55,678 nt of DNA from Planctomycetota bacterium. Its GTDB lineage: Bacteria > Planctomycetota > Phycisphaerae > Sedimentisphaerales > Anaerobacaceae. The position numbers and the translations under genes are program-made. Numbering within the stretch: the stretch's first letter is position 1; each line of letters starts with the position of its first letter. Below are positions 8,627 to 15,941 of this stretch, piece by piece. Location of the stretch: positions 1-55,678 of the forward strand of contig JALORE010000004.1 of assembly GCA_025459125.1 (NCBI GenBank), given 5' to 3'. The notes beneath the pieces were generated by a model. It saw nothing but the letters and a program-made list of their open reading frames with translations, was not told where the DNA came from and searched no databases.

Positions 8627-9880
8627 TCACTTCTCCAAAGACGCCGGGTTCTCCAGGTACTCCCGGACCTTTCCCAGGAACCGGGCGGCATATGTGCCGT
8701 CGACGGCCCGGTGGTCGCAGGCGAGCACCATCGTCATCCGGTCGCGCGGGACGATCTGCTCGCCCACCGCGGCCGGTTTCTTCGCGATGGTGCCGACGGC
8801 CAGGATCGCCGCTTCCGGCGGATTGATGACCGGCACGAACGTATCGACCGCAAACATGCCGAGATTCGTCACCGTGAAGCTTCCGGGCGCCTGCGGTTTG
8901 AGCCGGCCCGCGCGGGCCGCCTCGGCGTTTTCCCGTACCGCGGCGCTGATTTGCGCCAGGCTCTTCTGGTCCGCGTCGGCGACCACCGGCACGATCAGGC
9001 CCTCGTTCACCGCGACGGCCACGCCGATGTTCACGGCCCGCTTCAGGATGATCCGGTCCGGTTCCACGTGCGCGTTCATCCGGCCATACTCCGGCAGGGC
9101 GACGGCCACCGCCCGGACGATCATATCCGTAACCGTGAGTCTTGTCTGCCACTTCTCATTGTAGCGCCGGCGCCAGCCCAGGGCCTCGGACAGGTCCGCG
9201 TCCATCGCAAGGTAGAAGTGGGGGATGGTCTGCTTGCTGCGGGTCAGCCGCTCGGCAATGCGGGCCCGCATAGGGGTGAAGACGATGACGGTGTCGTCGG
9301 AAGGCTGAGGTGCGATGTTTGAACCAGGTAGGATGAGCTTTGGCCCATGCGGAGGTCTTGGAACTTCCTGGGCTGCCCCGGTAGCCACACCGCGAGCGGC
9401 GGCTAGGATGTCCTCCTTCGTGATCCGGCCGCCGGGCCCGGTGCCTTCGACCGTGGCCAAGTCAACCCCTTTCTCCTGCGCCAGCCGGCGGGCGGAAGGG
9501 GAGACGGCGAGGCGGTTCTCGATTGCGGATTGCGGATTGCGGACTGCGGATTCGGAATCAGCGTCTGGAGCGGCTTGTCCTCTGTCTTCCGTCTTCGGTC
9601 CGCCGTCCTCTGTCCGCGGTCCTCCGTCCTCAATCTTCTCGCCGAGCTGGCCGATGTAGGCGATTGGCGTCAGGACCTCGACTTCCTGGCCCTCGGCGCG
9701 GAGGATCTTCAGCAGCACGCCGGAAGTGTACGCCTCGACGTCGAAGGCGGCTTTGTCGGACTCGACGACGGCGATCACCTCGCCCTTCTTGACCGCCTGG
9801 TTCTCCTTCTTGAGCCAATCGACAATGCGGGCGGTCTTGATATCCTGCCCCACCTGCGGCATCAGTACCGGTTCCGCCAT
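8627..9880 (-). CDS. pdhC: 2-oxo acid dehydrogenase E2 (dihydrolipoamide acyltransferase)
   Basis: A 417-residue cytoplasmic E2 component. Domains in order: lipoyl domain 1-80 with the VVESDKAAFDVEA hairpin (Lys43 is the lipoylation site); linker 82-121; peripheral subunit-binding domain about 124-160 (SPSARRLAQEKGVDL...GRITKEDI); linker 161-195; catalytic domain 195-417 ending with DHRAVDGTYAARFL (His390 and Asp394 of the HxxxD acyltransferase motif). It transfers the acyl group made by E1 to CoA. A GTG stands just before the ATG; the ATG is preferred because AGGAG lies 8 nt upstream. Both linkers are built from sequences that match intergenic repeats elsewhere in the window. No E3 gene is present, and pyruvate versus acetoin or another 2-oxo acid cannot be distinguished. 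Confidence 0.93.
   Translation of the reverse strand: MAEPVLMPQVGQDIKTARIVDWLKKENQAVKKGEVIAVVESDKAAFDVEAYTSGVLLKILRAEGQEVEVLTPIAYIGQLGEKIEDGGPRTEDGGPKTEDRGQAAPDADSESAVRNPQSAIENRLAVSPSARRLAQEKGVDLATVEGTGPGGRITKEDILAAARGVATGAAQEVPRPPHGPKLILPGSNIAPQPSDDTVIVFTPMRARIAERLTRSKQTIPHFYLAMDADLSEALGWRRRYNEKWQTRLTVTDMIVRAVAVALPEYGRMNAHVEPDRIILKRAVNIGVAVAVNEGLIVPVVADADQKSLAQISAAVRENAEAARAGRLKPQAPGSFTVTNLGMFAVDTFVPVINPPEAAILAVGTIAKKPAAVGEQIVPRDRMTMVLACDHRAVDGTYAARFLGKVREYLENPASLEK
9323..9361. repeat. In-frame repeat element in the E2 second linker
   Basis: The bases here differ from the intergenic palindrome at 9908-9935 at only about 4 of 28 positions (shared GCCCATGCGGAGG end). In the E2 frame they encode PRPPHGPKLILPG. 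The element lies wholly within the inter-domain linker, so the reading frame is kept. Confidence 0.65.
9512..9631. repeat. Tandem simple repeats coding the E2 first linker
   Basis: Two runs of short tandem words are translated here. At 9575-9631 a GGACGGAGGACC-like run gives EDGGPRTEDGGPKTEDRG. At 9512-9550 a GATTGCGGATTGCGG run gives SAVRNPQSAIENR. Both words look like the low-complexity intergenic repeats of this genome rather than ordinary Ala/Pro-rich E2 linker code. Confidence 0.6.
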
Positions 9881-9907
9881 CACTCAGTCTCCTGTCAAAC
9901 GTAGCAT

Positions 9908-9965
9908 GTGGGATGGGCTTCAGCCCATGCGGAGGACGCAACAGCATGGGCTAAAGCCCATCCTA
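9908..9965. repeat. Two facing GGGCTTCAGCCCAT-type palindromes
   Basis: ATGGGCTTCAGCCCAT lies in 9908-9935 and ATGGGCTAAAGCCCAT in 9943-9965, in opposite orientation and separated by a few bases, filling the gap between E1beta and E2. Related copies stand at 1974-1998, 2219-2240 and, in frame, 9323-9361. Confidence 0.7.
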
Positions 9966-9973
9966 CAGTTGCG

Positions 9974-10981
9974 TCATGACAAGTAAAGACATCGCTTCGC
10001 CGCCGCGATGATGTCCCCTTCCTGGGGTACGGCCGCCCGTTCCAGGTGCGCGTTGAAAGGGATCGGCGTGTTCTTGCCCGCGACGATCGCGATCGGGGCA
10101 TCGAGATAGTCGAATGCCTCCTGCTGCACTAGGGACGCGATGTCCGAGGCGACGCCGCCCCGGCGGACCGCCTCCTGAACGATGACCAATCGCTCCGTCT
10201 TGCGGACGGAGGCGAGGATCATTTCTTTGTCCAGCGGGACCAGGGTCCGCGGATCGATGACCTCGGCGTCGATACCCTGCTCGGCCAGCTTCGCCGCGGC
10301 GGCCAGCGCACGACCGACCATGCCCGACCACGCCACGATCGTCACGTCCTTCCCCGGCCGGCGGATGGCGCCCACGCCGAAGTCGATCGTGTATTCCTGC
10401 TCGGGCACCGGGCCTTTTTCCATGTACAGCAGCTTGTGCTCGATGAAGATCACCGGATCGTCGTCGCGAATGGCGGTCTTGAGCAGGCCCTTGGCGTCGT
10501 ACGGTGTCGAAGGCATCACGAGCTTCAGACCCGGCACGTGGTAGAACCACGCCTCCAGGCTCTGCGAATGCTGGGCGGCCAGGCTGCCGCCGCTGCCGCC
10601 CTGCGTGCGCAGGACCAGGGGCACCCGGCCCTTGCCGCCGCTCATGAAGCGGTATTTGGCCGCTTGGTTGACGATCTGGTCCATGATCAGGCTGGTGAAA
10701 TCGACGAAGAGAATCTCCACCACCGGGCGCATCCCGGTGATGGCGGCGCCGACGCCCATACCGGTGAAGGATGACTCCGAGATCGGGGCATCGATCACAC
10801 GCTTGGGACCGAACTGATCCAGCAGACCAACCGTGACCTTGTAGGAGCCGCCGCGCTGGGCGATGCCGCCGCCGATCAGGAACACCCGCGCATCCCGGAT
10901 CATCTCCTCGCGCAGGGCTTCGTTGAGGGCTTCGCGATACATGATTACCCGCGCCGGCGGCGCGGAGACAGGTGTGGCCAT
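9974..10981 (-). CDS. pdhB: 2-oxo acid dehydrogenase E1 beta subunit
   Basis: A 335-residue transketolase-like E1beta chain. MYREALNEALREEMIRD near the N-terminus, ISESSFTGMGVGAAITGMRPVVEILF (about residues 70-95, in two family blocks), FMSGGKGRVPLVLRTQGGSGG and AAQHSQSLEAWFYHVPGLK are characteristic, and the C-terminal VIDPRTLVPLD motif is intact. It pairs with E1alpha to form the thiamine-diphosphate site that decarboxylates the 2-oxo acid. The ATG lies 5 nt after the E1alpha stop. A TTG that overlaps the E1alpha stop (TTGA, 10990) is an alternative start and sits closer to the GGAGGAGG ribosome site. Its position directly after E1alpha implies translational coupling. Confidence 0.93.
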   Translation of the reverse strand: MATPVSAPPARVIMYREALNEALREEMIRDARVFLIGGGIAQRGGSYKVTVGLLDQFGPKRVIDAPISESSFTGMGVGAAITGMRPVVEILFVDFTSLIMDQIVNQAAKYRFMSGGKGRVPLVLRTQGGSGGSLAAQHSQSLEAWFYHVPGLKLVMPSTPYDAKGLLKTAIRDDDPVIFIEHKLLYMEKGPVPEQEYTIDFGVGAIRRPGKDVTIVAWSGMVGRALAAAAKLAEQGIDAEVIDPRTLVPLDKEMILASVRKTERLVIVQEAVRRGGVASDIASLVQQEAFDYLDAPIAIVAGKNTPIPFNAHLERAAVPQEGDIIAAAKRCLYLS

Positions 10982-10986
10982 GGCGC

Positions 10987-11967
10987 TCAACTTCGTTGGA
11001 CCTCCTCCAGGAACTCCTCGGCGGATGGGTGGGGACTGTCCGTGGCGAACGCGATCGCCTCCTCCATCTGCCGATCGACCTCCTGCTCGATCGATCGCAG
11101 GGCCTCTTCCGTCTGCTGGCCCTGCTCCAGCAGATACTTGCGACCGATGCCGACCGGGTCCCGGGCCTTGTAGTGTTCCAGTCTATCCTTGGGCATGTAG
11201 AGACCCGGATCGTTGACGTGGTGGCCGCCGTGGCGGTAGGTCTTGGCCTCGATCAGCACGGGGCCTTTGCCTTGGCGGCACGTCGCAACGGCTTCCTGCA
11301 TCTTCTGATACACGGCCAGCACGTCGTTGCCGTCCACGGCACTGGACGGCACGCCGTAGGCGAGGCCCCGCTCGTACAGGTCGGGCACGCGGGTCATCTC
11401 CTCGATGGGACTGGCGACCGCGTACTGGTTGTTCTCCAGCACGAAAACGACCGGCAGGTCCCAGATGGCGGCCATGTTGAGCGACTCCGGGAAGACGCCG
11501 TTGTTGGCGGCCCCGTCGGAGAAGAAGACCGCGACGACTTGGTCGCTGCCGCGGATACGAATACCCAGGGCCGCCCCGGTGCCGATGGGGATGCCGCCGC
11601 CAACGATGCCGTTGGCGCCAATGTTGCCGCGGGTGACATCGGCGATGTGCATGGAGCCGCCCCGGCCGTGGCAGTAACCATCCTCGCGCCCCAGGACCTC
11701 CGCGACCATCTTCCGCAGGGGCGAATAATCATTCGCCCCTACCCCGCCCCGGGCGATGCAGTGGCCGTGACCCCGATGGGTGCTGATGATGTAGTCATCG
11801 TCCCGCAAGGCAGCGCACGCGCCGCTCGCGATGGCCTCCTCGCCGAGGTAGGGGTGGAAGTAGCCGACAATCAGGCCCTGGCGATAGAGCTGGATGCACC
11901 GGGTCTCGAAAACCCGGATCGTATACAGAGTTCGATACAACTGTTCCAGGAAGCTCGGTGTGTACAT
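10987..11967 (-). CDS. pdhA: 2-oxo acid dehydrogenase (pyruvate/acetoin type) E1 alpha
   Basis: A 326-residue thiamine-diphosphate enzyme subunit. RGHGHCIARGG (65-75), GRGGSMHIAD (101-110), FFSDGAANNGVFPESLNMAA (149-167, the TPP/Mg motif with Ser in place of the first Gly of GDG), VVFVLENNQYAVASP and KTYRHGGHHVNDP are all family blocks. The length suits the short E1alpha of AcoA/PdhA type. Residues 76-83 (VGANDYSP) have no counterpart in the family and are encoded by a palindromic repeat (11717-11740). The ATG has no Shine-Dalgarno sequence; instead an AT-rich palindrome containing TATAAT abuts it. The E1beta gene follows within 6 nt. Pyruvate or acetoin as substrate cannot be decided here. 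Confidence 0.93.
   Translation of the reverse strand: MYTPSFLEQLYRTLYTIRVFETRCIQLYRQGLIVGYFHPYLGEEAIASGACAALRDDDYIISTHRGHGHCIARGGVGANDYSPLRKMVAEVLGREDGYCHGRGGSMHIADVTRGNIGANGIVGGGIPIGTGAALGIRIRGSDQVVAVFFSDGAANNGVFPESLNMAAIWDLPVVFVLENNQYAVASPIEEMTRVPDLYERGLAYGVPSSAVDGNDVLAVYQKMQEAVATCRQGKGPVLIEAKTYRHGGHHVNDPGLYMPKDRLEHYKARDPVGIGRKYLLEQGQQTEEALRSIEQEVDRQMEEAIAFATDSPHPSAEEFLEEVQRS
11717..11740. repeat. AGGGGCGAAT/ATTCGCCCCT palindrome inside E1alpha
   Basis: Perfect 10-bp arms around AATC. The same arms around AGTC form the element at 12861-12884 in front of the GntR gene. In E1alpha it is read in frame and inserts about eight residues between the conserved GHCIARGG and LRKMVAEVLG blocks. Confidence 0.8.
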
Positions 11968-11984
11968 ATCATAACATTATAACA
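11967..11984. promoter_or_regulatory. Shared AT-rich palindrome (site A) at the E1alpha start
   Basis: The 18-mer TATCATAACATTATAACA has the symmetric core ATAA-CA-TTAT. It is identical at 15768-15785 and occurs with three changes at 28963-28980. Read on the minus strand it contains TATAAT 8 nt before the E1alpha ATG. Its AT content stands out in this GC-rich DNA. A regulator operator overlapping a -10 box is the simplest reading (inference). Confidence 0.65.
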
Positions 11985-12091
11985 AAGGTCACGGGGAAGT
12001 GCGATCTTTGATGGTTGATTTCTGATTTGAGCCTCACGCGATGCGCCTATGAAATCACACATCAAGAATCAAACATCACACTTCACACCTC

Positions 12092-12832
12092 TTACCCCGT
12101 CCCTCCCTGCAGTTCGTTATACAGGACATACCGGTCGGCGCGGTAGTAGGCTTGCAGGAACTCCATCGGAATGCTGTCCTGCGAGAACGAGACCCGCTCG
12201 AAGAACAGGAGCGCACCGCCCCGGGAAATGCCCAGCAGGTGTGCCACCTCCTCGGGGGCGTTGATCGCCTGGATGGTCTGCTTGGCGTGAGTCCATCGGA
12301 TGCCGTATTGGCGGATCTTGACTTCCCGCAAGGAACGGGTGGAGAAGTCGTGCTCCAGAATCCCAGGACAGTGCCGGTGCACGAAGTACGAATGCTCGAT
12401 GCACATGGGCTCGCCGTCGGCCAAGCGGAGACGCTCGAGATGGGCCAGTTCCTCGCCGGGCTCGATCCGGAGCCGTTCGGCGATATGGGCCGTCGCAGGC
12501 ACCACGCCGGAAAAGAGCACCCGCGTGCTGACGGTGAAGCCTCGGCGCTGCATATCCTCGGTGAAGCTGATGATCTGGGAGAGGCCCTGTTCCAGGGTCG
12601 CGTGCGCGACGAACGTTCCGCGGCCAGCCTGCCGGTAGATCAGTCCTTCCTGGACCAGCATGTCGAGCACCGTGCGCACCGTGATCCGGCTGACGCCGTA
12701 GTCGCGCATCAGCTCGCTTTCCGTGGGCAGGCGGTCCCCCGGCTTCCACTCCTTGAGCAGGATCTTCTTGTGCAGGATCTCGTAGACCTGCCGATAGAGC
12801 GGCAACCGGCCGTCGCGGTCGATCTCATTCAT
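12092..12832 (-). CDS. GntR-family regulator, HutC/UTRA subfamily
   Basis: A 246-residue transcription factor. The N-terminal winged helix spans about residues 10-75, with LPLYRQVYEILHKKI, GDRLPTESELMRDYGVSR and TVRTVLDMLVQEGLIYRQ, the classic GntR DNA-binding segment. Residues 95-240 form a UTRA effector domain (FSTRSLREVKIRQYG region, ISRGGALLFFERVSF, IPMEFLQAYYRADRY). UTRA domains usually bind sugars, sugar phosphates or small acids. The start was set at MNEIDRDGR; a 65-codon upstream extension runs through repeat DNA. It is the first gene of the minus-strand sugar block, so it probably controls that block and perhaps the LamG genes. Confidence 0.92.
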   Translation of the reverse strand: MNEIDRDGRLPLYRQVYEILHKKILLKEWKPGDRLPTESELMRDYGVSRITVRTVLDMLVQEGLIYRQAGRGTFVAHATLEQGLSQIISFTEDMQRRGFTVSTRVLFSGVVPATAHIAERLRIEPGEELAHLERLRLADGEPMCIEHSYFVHRHCPGILEHDFSTRSLREVKIRQYGIRWTHAKQTIQAINAPEEVAHLLGISRGGALLFFERVSFSQDSIPMEFLQAYYRADRYVLYNELQGGTG

Positions 12833-12858
12833 TCCACGTGGGCTCCGAGATAACTCTC

Positions 12859-12886
12859 GTAGGGGCGAATAGTCATTCGCCCCTAC
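12859..12886. repeat. AGGGGCGAAT/ATTCGCCCCT palindrome upstream of gntR
   Basis: Arms 12861-12870 and 12875-12884 are perfect, and outer GT/AC extend them to 12 bp. It lies 27 nt upstream of the regulator start codon and just downstream of the putative promoter, so it would be in the 5' untranslated region of gntR. It shares its arms with the copy inside E1alpha. Confidence 0.75.
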
Positions 12887-12913
12887 TATAGTCCATTGCC
12901 TCCCTGCACGCAA
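12885..12913 (-). promoter_or_regulatory. Putative sigma-70-type promoter of gntR
   Basis: On the minus strand, TTGCGT (12908-12913) and TATAGT (12885-12890) are separated by exactly 17 nt. Transcription would begin about 12878, inside the palindrome at 12859-12886. This is a pattern match only. Confidence 0.5.
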
Positions 12914-12980
12914 GCACGCCTTGTTCTTAGTGACGCCGTAAGGCGTTATCCTGTATGCCTTTATAGGCACGTTGGCACGG

Positions 12981-12996
12981 GCGAGGCATGCCTCGC
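12981..12996. repeat. GCGAGGCATGCCTCGC perfect palindrome
   Basis: A 16-nt perfect palindrome in the 217-nt gap between gntR and the first LamG gene. Nearby are a second short palindrome (ACGCCGTAAGGCGT, about 12940) and no coding signal. It could act as a hairpin downstream of the minus-strand LamG gene. Confidence 0.55.
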
Positions 12997-13049
12997 TCCT
13001 ACGAGCCCGGGGCCCTTGGCCGGACAACGCTGTCTGTTGGCCCTGCTGC

Positions 13050-15650
13050 TCACTTCTTCGTCACCCAAAGATCGTCGATGAACAGCATGCCCTGGCCGCC
13101 GGGGGCGGTGGCGCCGCGCTGGCCCAAGCCGATGCTCATCTTCTTGATCGTGGCCGGATTCACGCCAGCGAAGCTGCTCAGCGGGATCGCCCACTCGTTC
13201 CACATCGTCGACACCGCTATGCGGACGTCCGGATGCGCTACGGTGCCGACGTGGCCGGCGCTATCCTCCAGGATGACGTACAGGGGATCGGCGCCGTTAT
13301 CCGTCTTGCCTTTGACGTGGAGCACCAGTGTGCTGACGCCGTTGACCGTCCAGTCCTGGGGTTTCGTCCGGGTGTGGTCGGCCTGAGAGCAGTAGGGCGC
13401 CTTGCGGTTGTCATAAGCCAGGGGCATCGACTGTTTGCCGCCGAAGACGGTCTGACGTTCGCCGAAAGTCCCCTCGCGAGCCTCCAAGTAGCCGACGAGA
13501 GAGCCGGTGCCGTTGGTCCAGCCGTCGATCCAGGTCTCGTAGATGCGATTGCCTTCATCGTCGGTATAGATCTCGAAATCGTCGACCACGACGAAGCTGG
13601 CACTGGTGAAATCCCAGACACTGCCGGTCCAGGGGCTGTCCGCACGGGCATCGTTGACCTCATCCACACGCCAGAAGTAGGTCTTATTCCATTCGAGAGC
13701 CGCCGGCGCAAAGGTCGTCACGTCAAGCTTCTGGCGGCCCTGGTAGACCGCGGCGTTCGTGGTCGTCGCGCCGGCCACCGCCTTCCGATTGTCACCGAAG
13801 TACACGTCGTGCATGGCCGCCTTCTCGCCCGCGCGCCAACTGAGCACCGGCGTTTGGCGAACGTTGATCGCGTGCTGGGTCGGGTTGGGGCTGTAAGCCC
13901 GCAGCAGGAGCGACAGGGCGCCGGCCGGGATGATCTGGGCGGGCGTACGCGGGCTTTCCCACGACAGCTCGGCGACCGCACTGCCGCTGTTGAAAAAGTA
14001 CTCCAGGACGAGCGGATACCTCTGGCCGGCTTCCAGAGCCACTTTCACGCTGTATTTCGGACTGCCGGCCTCCTGACCGAACCACTTGTCCACCACGAGC
14101 TCACCATTGAACCACAGTTTGACGCCGTCATCGGCGTAGACGGAAATGGTGTAGGTCTCTGTGAAGGCGGCTTCCAGGTCGCCGCTCCAGCGGACCGAGT
14201 AGCGGGTACCCGGCAGAGGCGCCCCGGGACCGGTGGTGCCCCAGGCGAATTTTACGCCGGGATCGACGCGGACGAGGACGGGCTCACCCGTCAGATCCGG
14301 ATTGCTGAAGTACTCGCCTTTGAGCCCGCCGCCCGGGGCCAGGGTCGTGAAGCTCCAGACCGGCCCGGTCTTCTTGCTGCCGTCGACCACAATTTCGTCC
14401 ACGCGCCAGTAGTAGGCAGTTCCCGGTTGGAGGACCCCCGGCCCGAAGGATGTGGGGAGCTGTTTGGCCTTCTTGAGGGTATCGCCCGTTCCGCCGGCCA
14501 CGTCCGGTTGGCTCGTGCCGAAATAGACATCGTGTGCGACGGCATTCATCCCGGGGGACCAGGTGAGCGTCAGACCCTGCGGATCGATCCACTTGGCGCC
14601 GTCCGCCGGCTGCGGTTTGTAGGCGGTCAGGGAGGCGGACACGAACATCCACACGCGGCCGGTAGCGACATTGCCGGTGGCGTCGATCTCATCCACGCGC
14701 CAGTAGTACGTCGTGCCCGGCGTGAACCCGGGCACGTGCCAGTACATGGCGACCGCCTGCCGCGACCCGACCCGCTGCGCGGGTCCCAGATCGGGGGTCG
14801 TGCCGAGGTACACATCGTGTGTCACCGCGGTTTCCGAAGGGTTCCAGCGCAGCAGCGGCTGCAGCACGCCCTCGGTGCCGTGGGCGGGATCGGGCTTCCA
14901 TGCGATCGGGTGCAGACCCTGGATCAATTCCTGCAACTGGGCTACGGACAGGGCACTGCTGTAGATGCGGACCTCATCGATTCGGCCGTCGAAGAACTTG
15001 TTGGCGTGCAGGGGATCCGTGGCATAGGCGCCCTTCGGCTGGCTGGCGATGGCGGCCCGAACGGCCGGATCCGTCGCGACGGCGCTGCCGGCCTTGGCCC
15101 CGTTGGCAACCTCCACGGCGTTGCGATAGAGCCGCATCCGTGTGCCGTCCCAGGTGGCGGCGGCGTGCTGCCACTCGCCCAGCTTGATCTCGCCCTGGCT
15201 GGCAATCAGGGTTGTGGTGGCCTGGCCCTGGGTCTTGAGCCGGAAGCGCAGGAAGGACTTGTTGATTGTGCTGAGCATCCACCAATGGTCGTTCTCGCCC
15301 CACTCGCTGGCTTTCGAAATGACTCGACCATCGTTGATATTGAAGCTATCGGGCTGGACCCAGGCGGCCAGCGTGATACCCGCGCCCTGCACGTCGATCA
15401 CGCCGAGCTCAACCCGGTCGTCATTGCCGTCGAAATCGAGACACCAGCCCAGCCCATTCCAGCCGCCATCGACCCAGGTCGCTCCCTGGATGGTTCCCGG
15501 GTGACCCTTGCCGGAACTGTCGGCGGCCGTATCACCCGCGCCTTCATCGAACCTCCACCAGCCTACGTCCGGGTCCGGCACCGCCGCCGCACGGACGCTG
15601 ACGAGACACGACAGAATCAGGGACATCCAGGCGATTGGCTTGCTGCTCAT
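13050..15650 (-). CDS. Large secreted LamG/PA14 protein with YYWRVDE modules
   Basis: An 866-residue exported protein. A signal peptide (1-22) precedes a LamG concanavalin-like domain (about 27-230; starts VGWWRFDEGAGDTAADSSG). Two Fn3-like modules ending in TYYWRVDEIDATG and AYYWRVDEIVVDG follow (about 238-440), then a PA14 domain (about 443-585; GLKGEYFSNPDLTG, YADDGVKLWFNGELVVD), a third YFWRVDEVNDA module, and a C-terminal beta-sandwich with VVDDFEIYTDDEGNRIYETW and FIDDLWVTKK. LamG and PA14 bind glycans; no catalytic residues are evident, so glycan binding or surface structure is likely. AAGGAGG precedes the ATG. Palindrome site B lies 118 nt upstream. The C-terminal block closely matches that of the protein at 25881-28838. 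Confidence 0.88.
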   Translation of the reverse strand: MSSKPIAWMSLILSCLVSVRAAAVPDPDVGWWRFDEGAGDTAADSSGKGHPGTIQGATWVDGGWNGLGWCLDFDGNDDRVELGVIDVQGAGITLAAWVQPDSFNINDGRVISKASEWGENDHWWMLSTINKSFLRFRLKTQGQATTTLIASQGEIKLGEWQHAAATWDGTRMRLYRNAVEVANGAKAGSAVATDPAVRAAIASQPKGAYATDPLHANKFFDGRIDEVRIYSSALSVAQLQELIQGLHPIAWKPDPAHGTEGVLQPLLRWNPSETAVTHDVYLGTTPDLGPAQRVGSRQAVAMYWHVPGFTPGTTYYWRVDEIDATGNVATGRVWMFVSASLTAYKPQPADGAKWIDPQGLTLTWSPGMNAVAHDVYFGTSQPDVAGGTGDTLKKAKQLPTSFGPGVLQPGTAYYWRVDEIVVDGSKKTGPVWSFTTLAPGGGLKGEYFSNPDLTGEPVLVRVDPGVKFAWGTTGPGAPLPGTRYSVRWSGDLEAAFTETYTISVYADDGVKLWFNGELVVDKWFGQEAGSPKYSVKVALEAGQRYPLVLEYFFNSGSAVAELSWESPRTPAQIIPAGALSLLLRAYSPNPTQHAINVRQTPVLSWRAGEKAAMHDVYFGDNRKAVAGATTTNAAVYQGRQKLDVTTFAPAALEWNKTYFWRVDEVNDARADSPWTGSVWDFTSASFVVVDDFEIYTDDEGNRIYETWIDGWTNGTGSLVGYLEAREGTFGERQTVFGGKQSMPLAYDNRKAPYCSQADHTRTKPQDWTVNGVSTLVLHVKGKTDNGADPLYVILEDSAGHVGTVAHPDVRIAVSTMWNEWAIPLSSFAGVNPATIKKMSIGLGQRGATAPGGQGMLFIDDLWVTKK

Positions 15651-15767
15651 GGTCTTCCTCCTTCCCAGAAGTCATGGAACGGGACGAATCCGGGCTACAT
15701 GCCCAAGCCTCCGTTTGAGACTCGACCAGATTCCCAGTGCGGGACAGGGTTGCCCCGGTGACCTAAA

Positions 15768-15785
15768 TATCATAACATTATAACA
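15768..15785. promoter_or_regulatory. Shared AT-rich palindrome (site B)
   Basis: Identical over 18 nt to site A. It lies in the 291-nt divergent gap between the LamG gene (minus) and the FG-GAP/TIM-barrel gene (plus), 118 nt from the LamG start and 157 nt from the other. On the minus strand it contains TATAAT. No good -35 box is visible at the usual distance. Confidence 0.65.
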
Positions 15786-15941
15786 TCGCAGGCACAAGGG
15801 AATTCTCCGCCTCTAGGTCGGTATTTCGTCGTTGTGCCGGAGGGGCAGGGACACGGCCGGATTTGGCTTGCCATGCCCGGGCGGCTGCCATAATGTCGTG
15901 ACCAGACGTGTGAACGTTCGATTCCAGAAGGAGGTCATACC

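Noticed and set aside
12972..15761. 929-codon plus-strand frame
   Set aside because: Antisense to the 866-residue LamG/PA14 gene, which has clear domains, a signal peptide and a ribosome site.
15768..15785. A full sigma-70 promoter at the shared palindrome
   Set aside because: TATAAT is present, but no acceptable -35 hexamer lies 16-18 nt upstream, so only an operator or -10 element is proposed.
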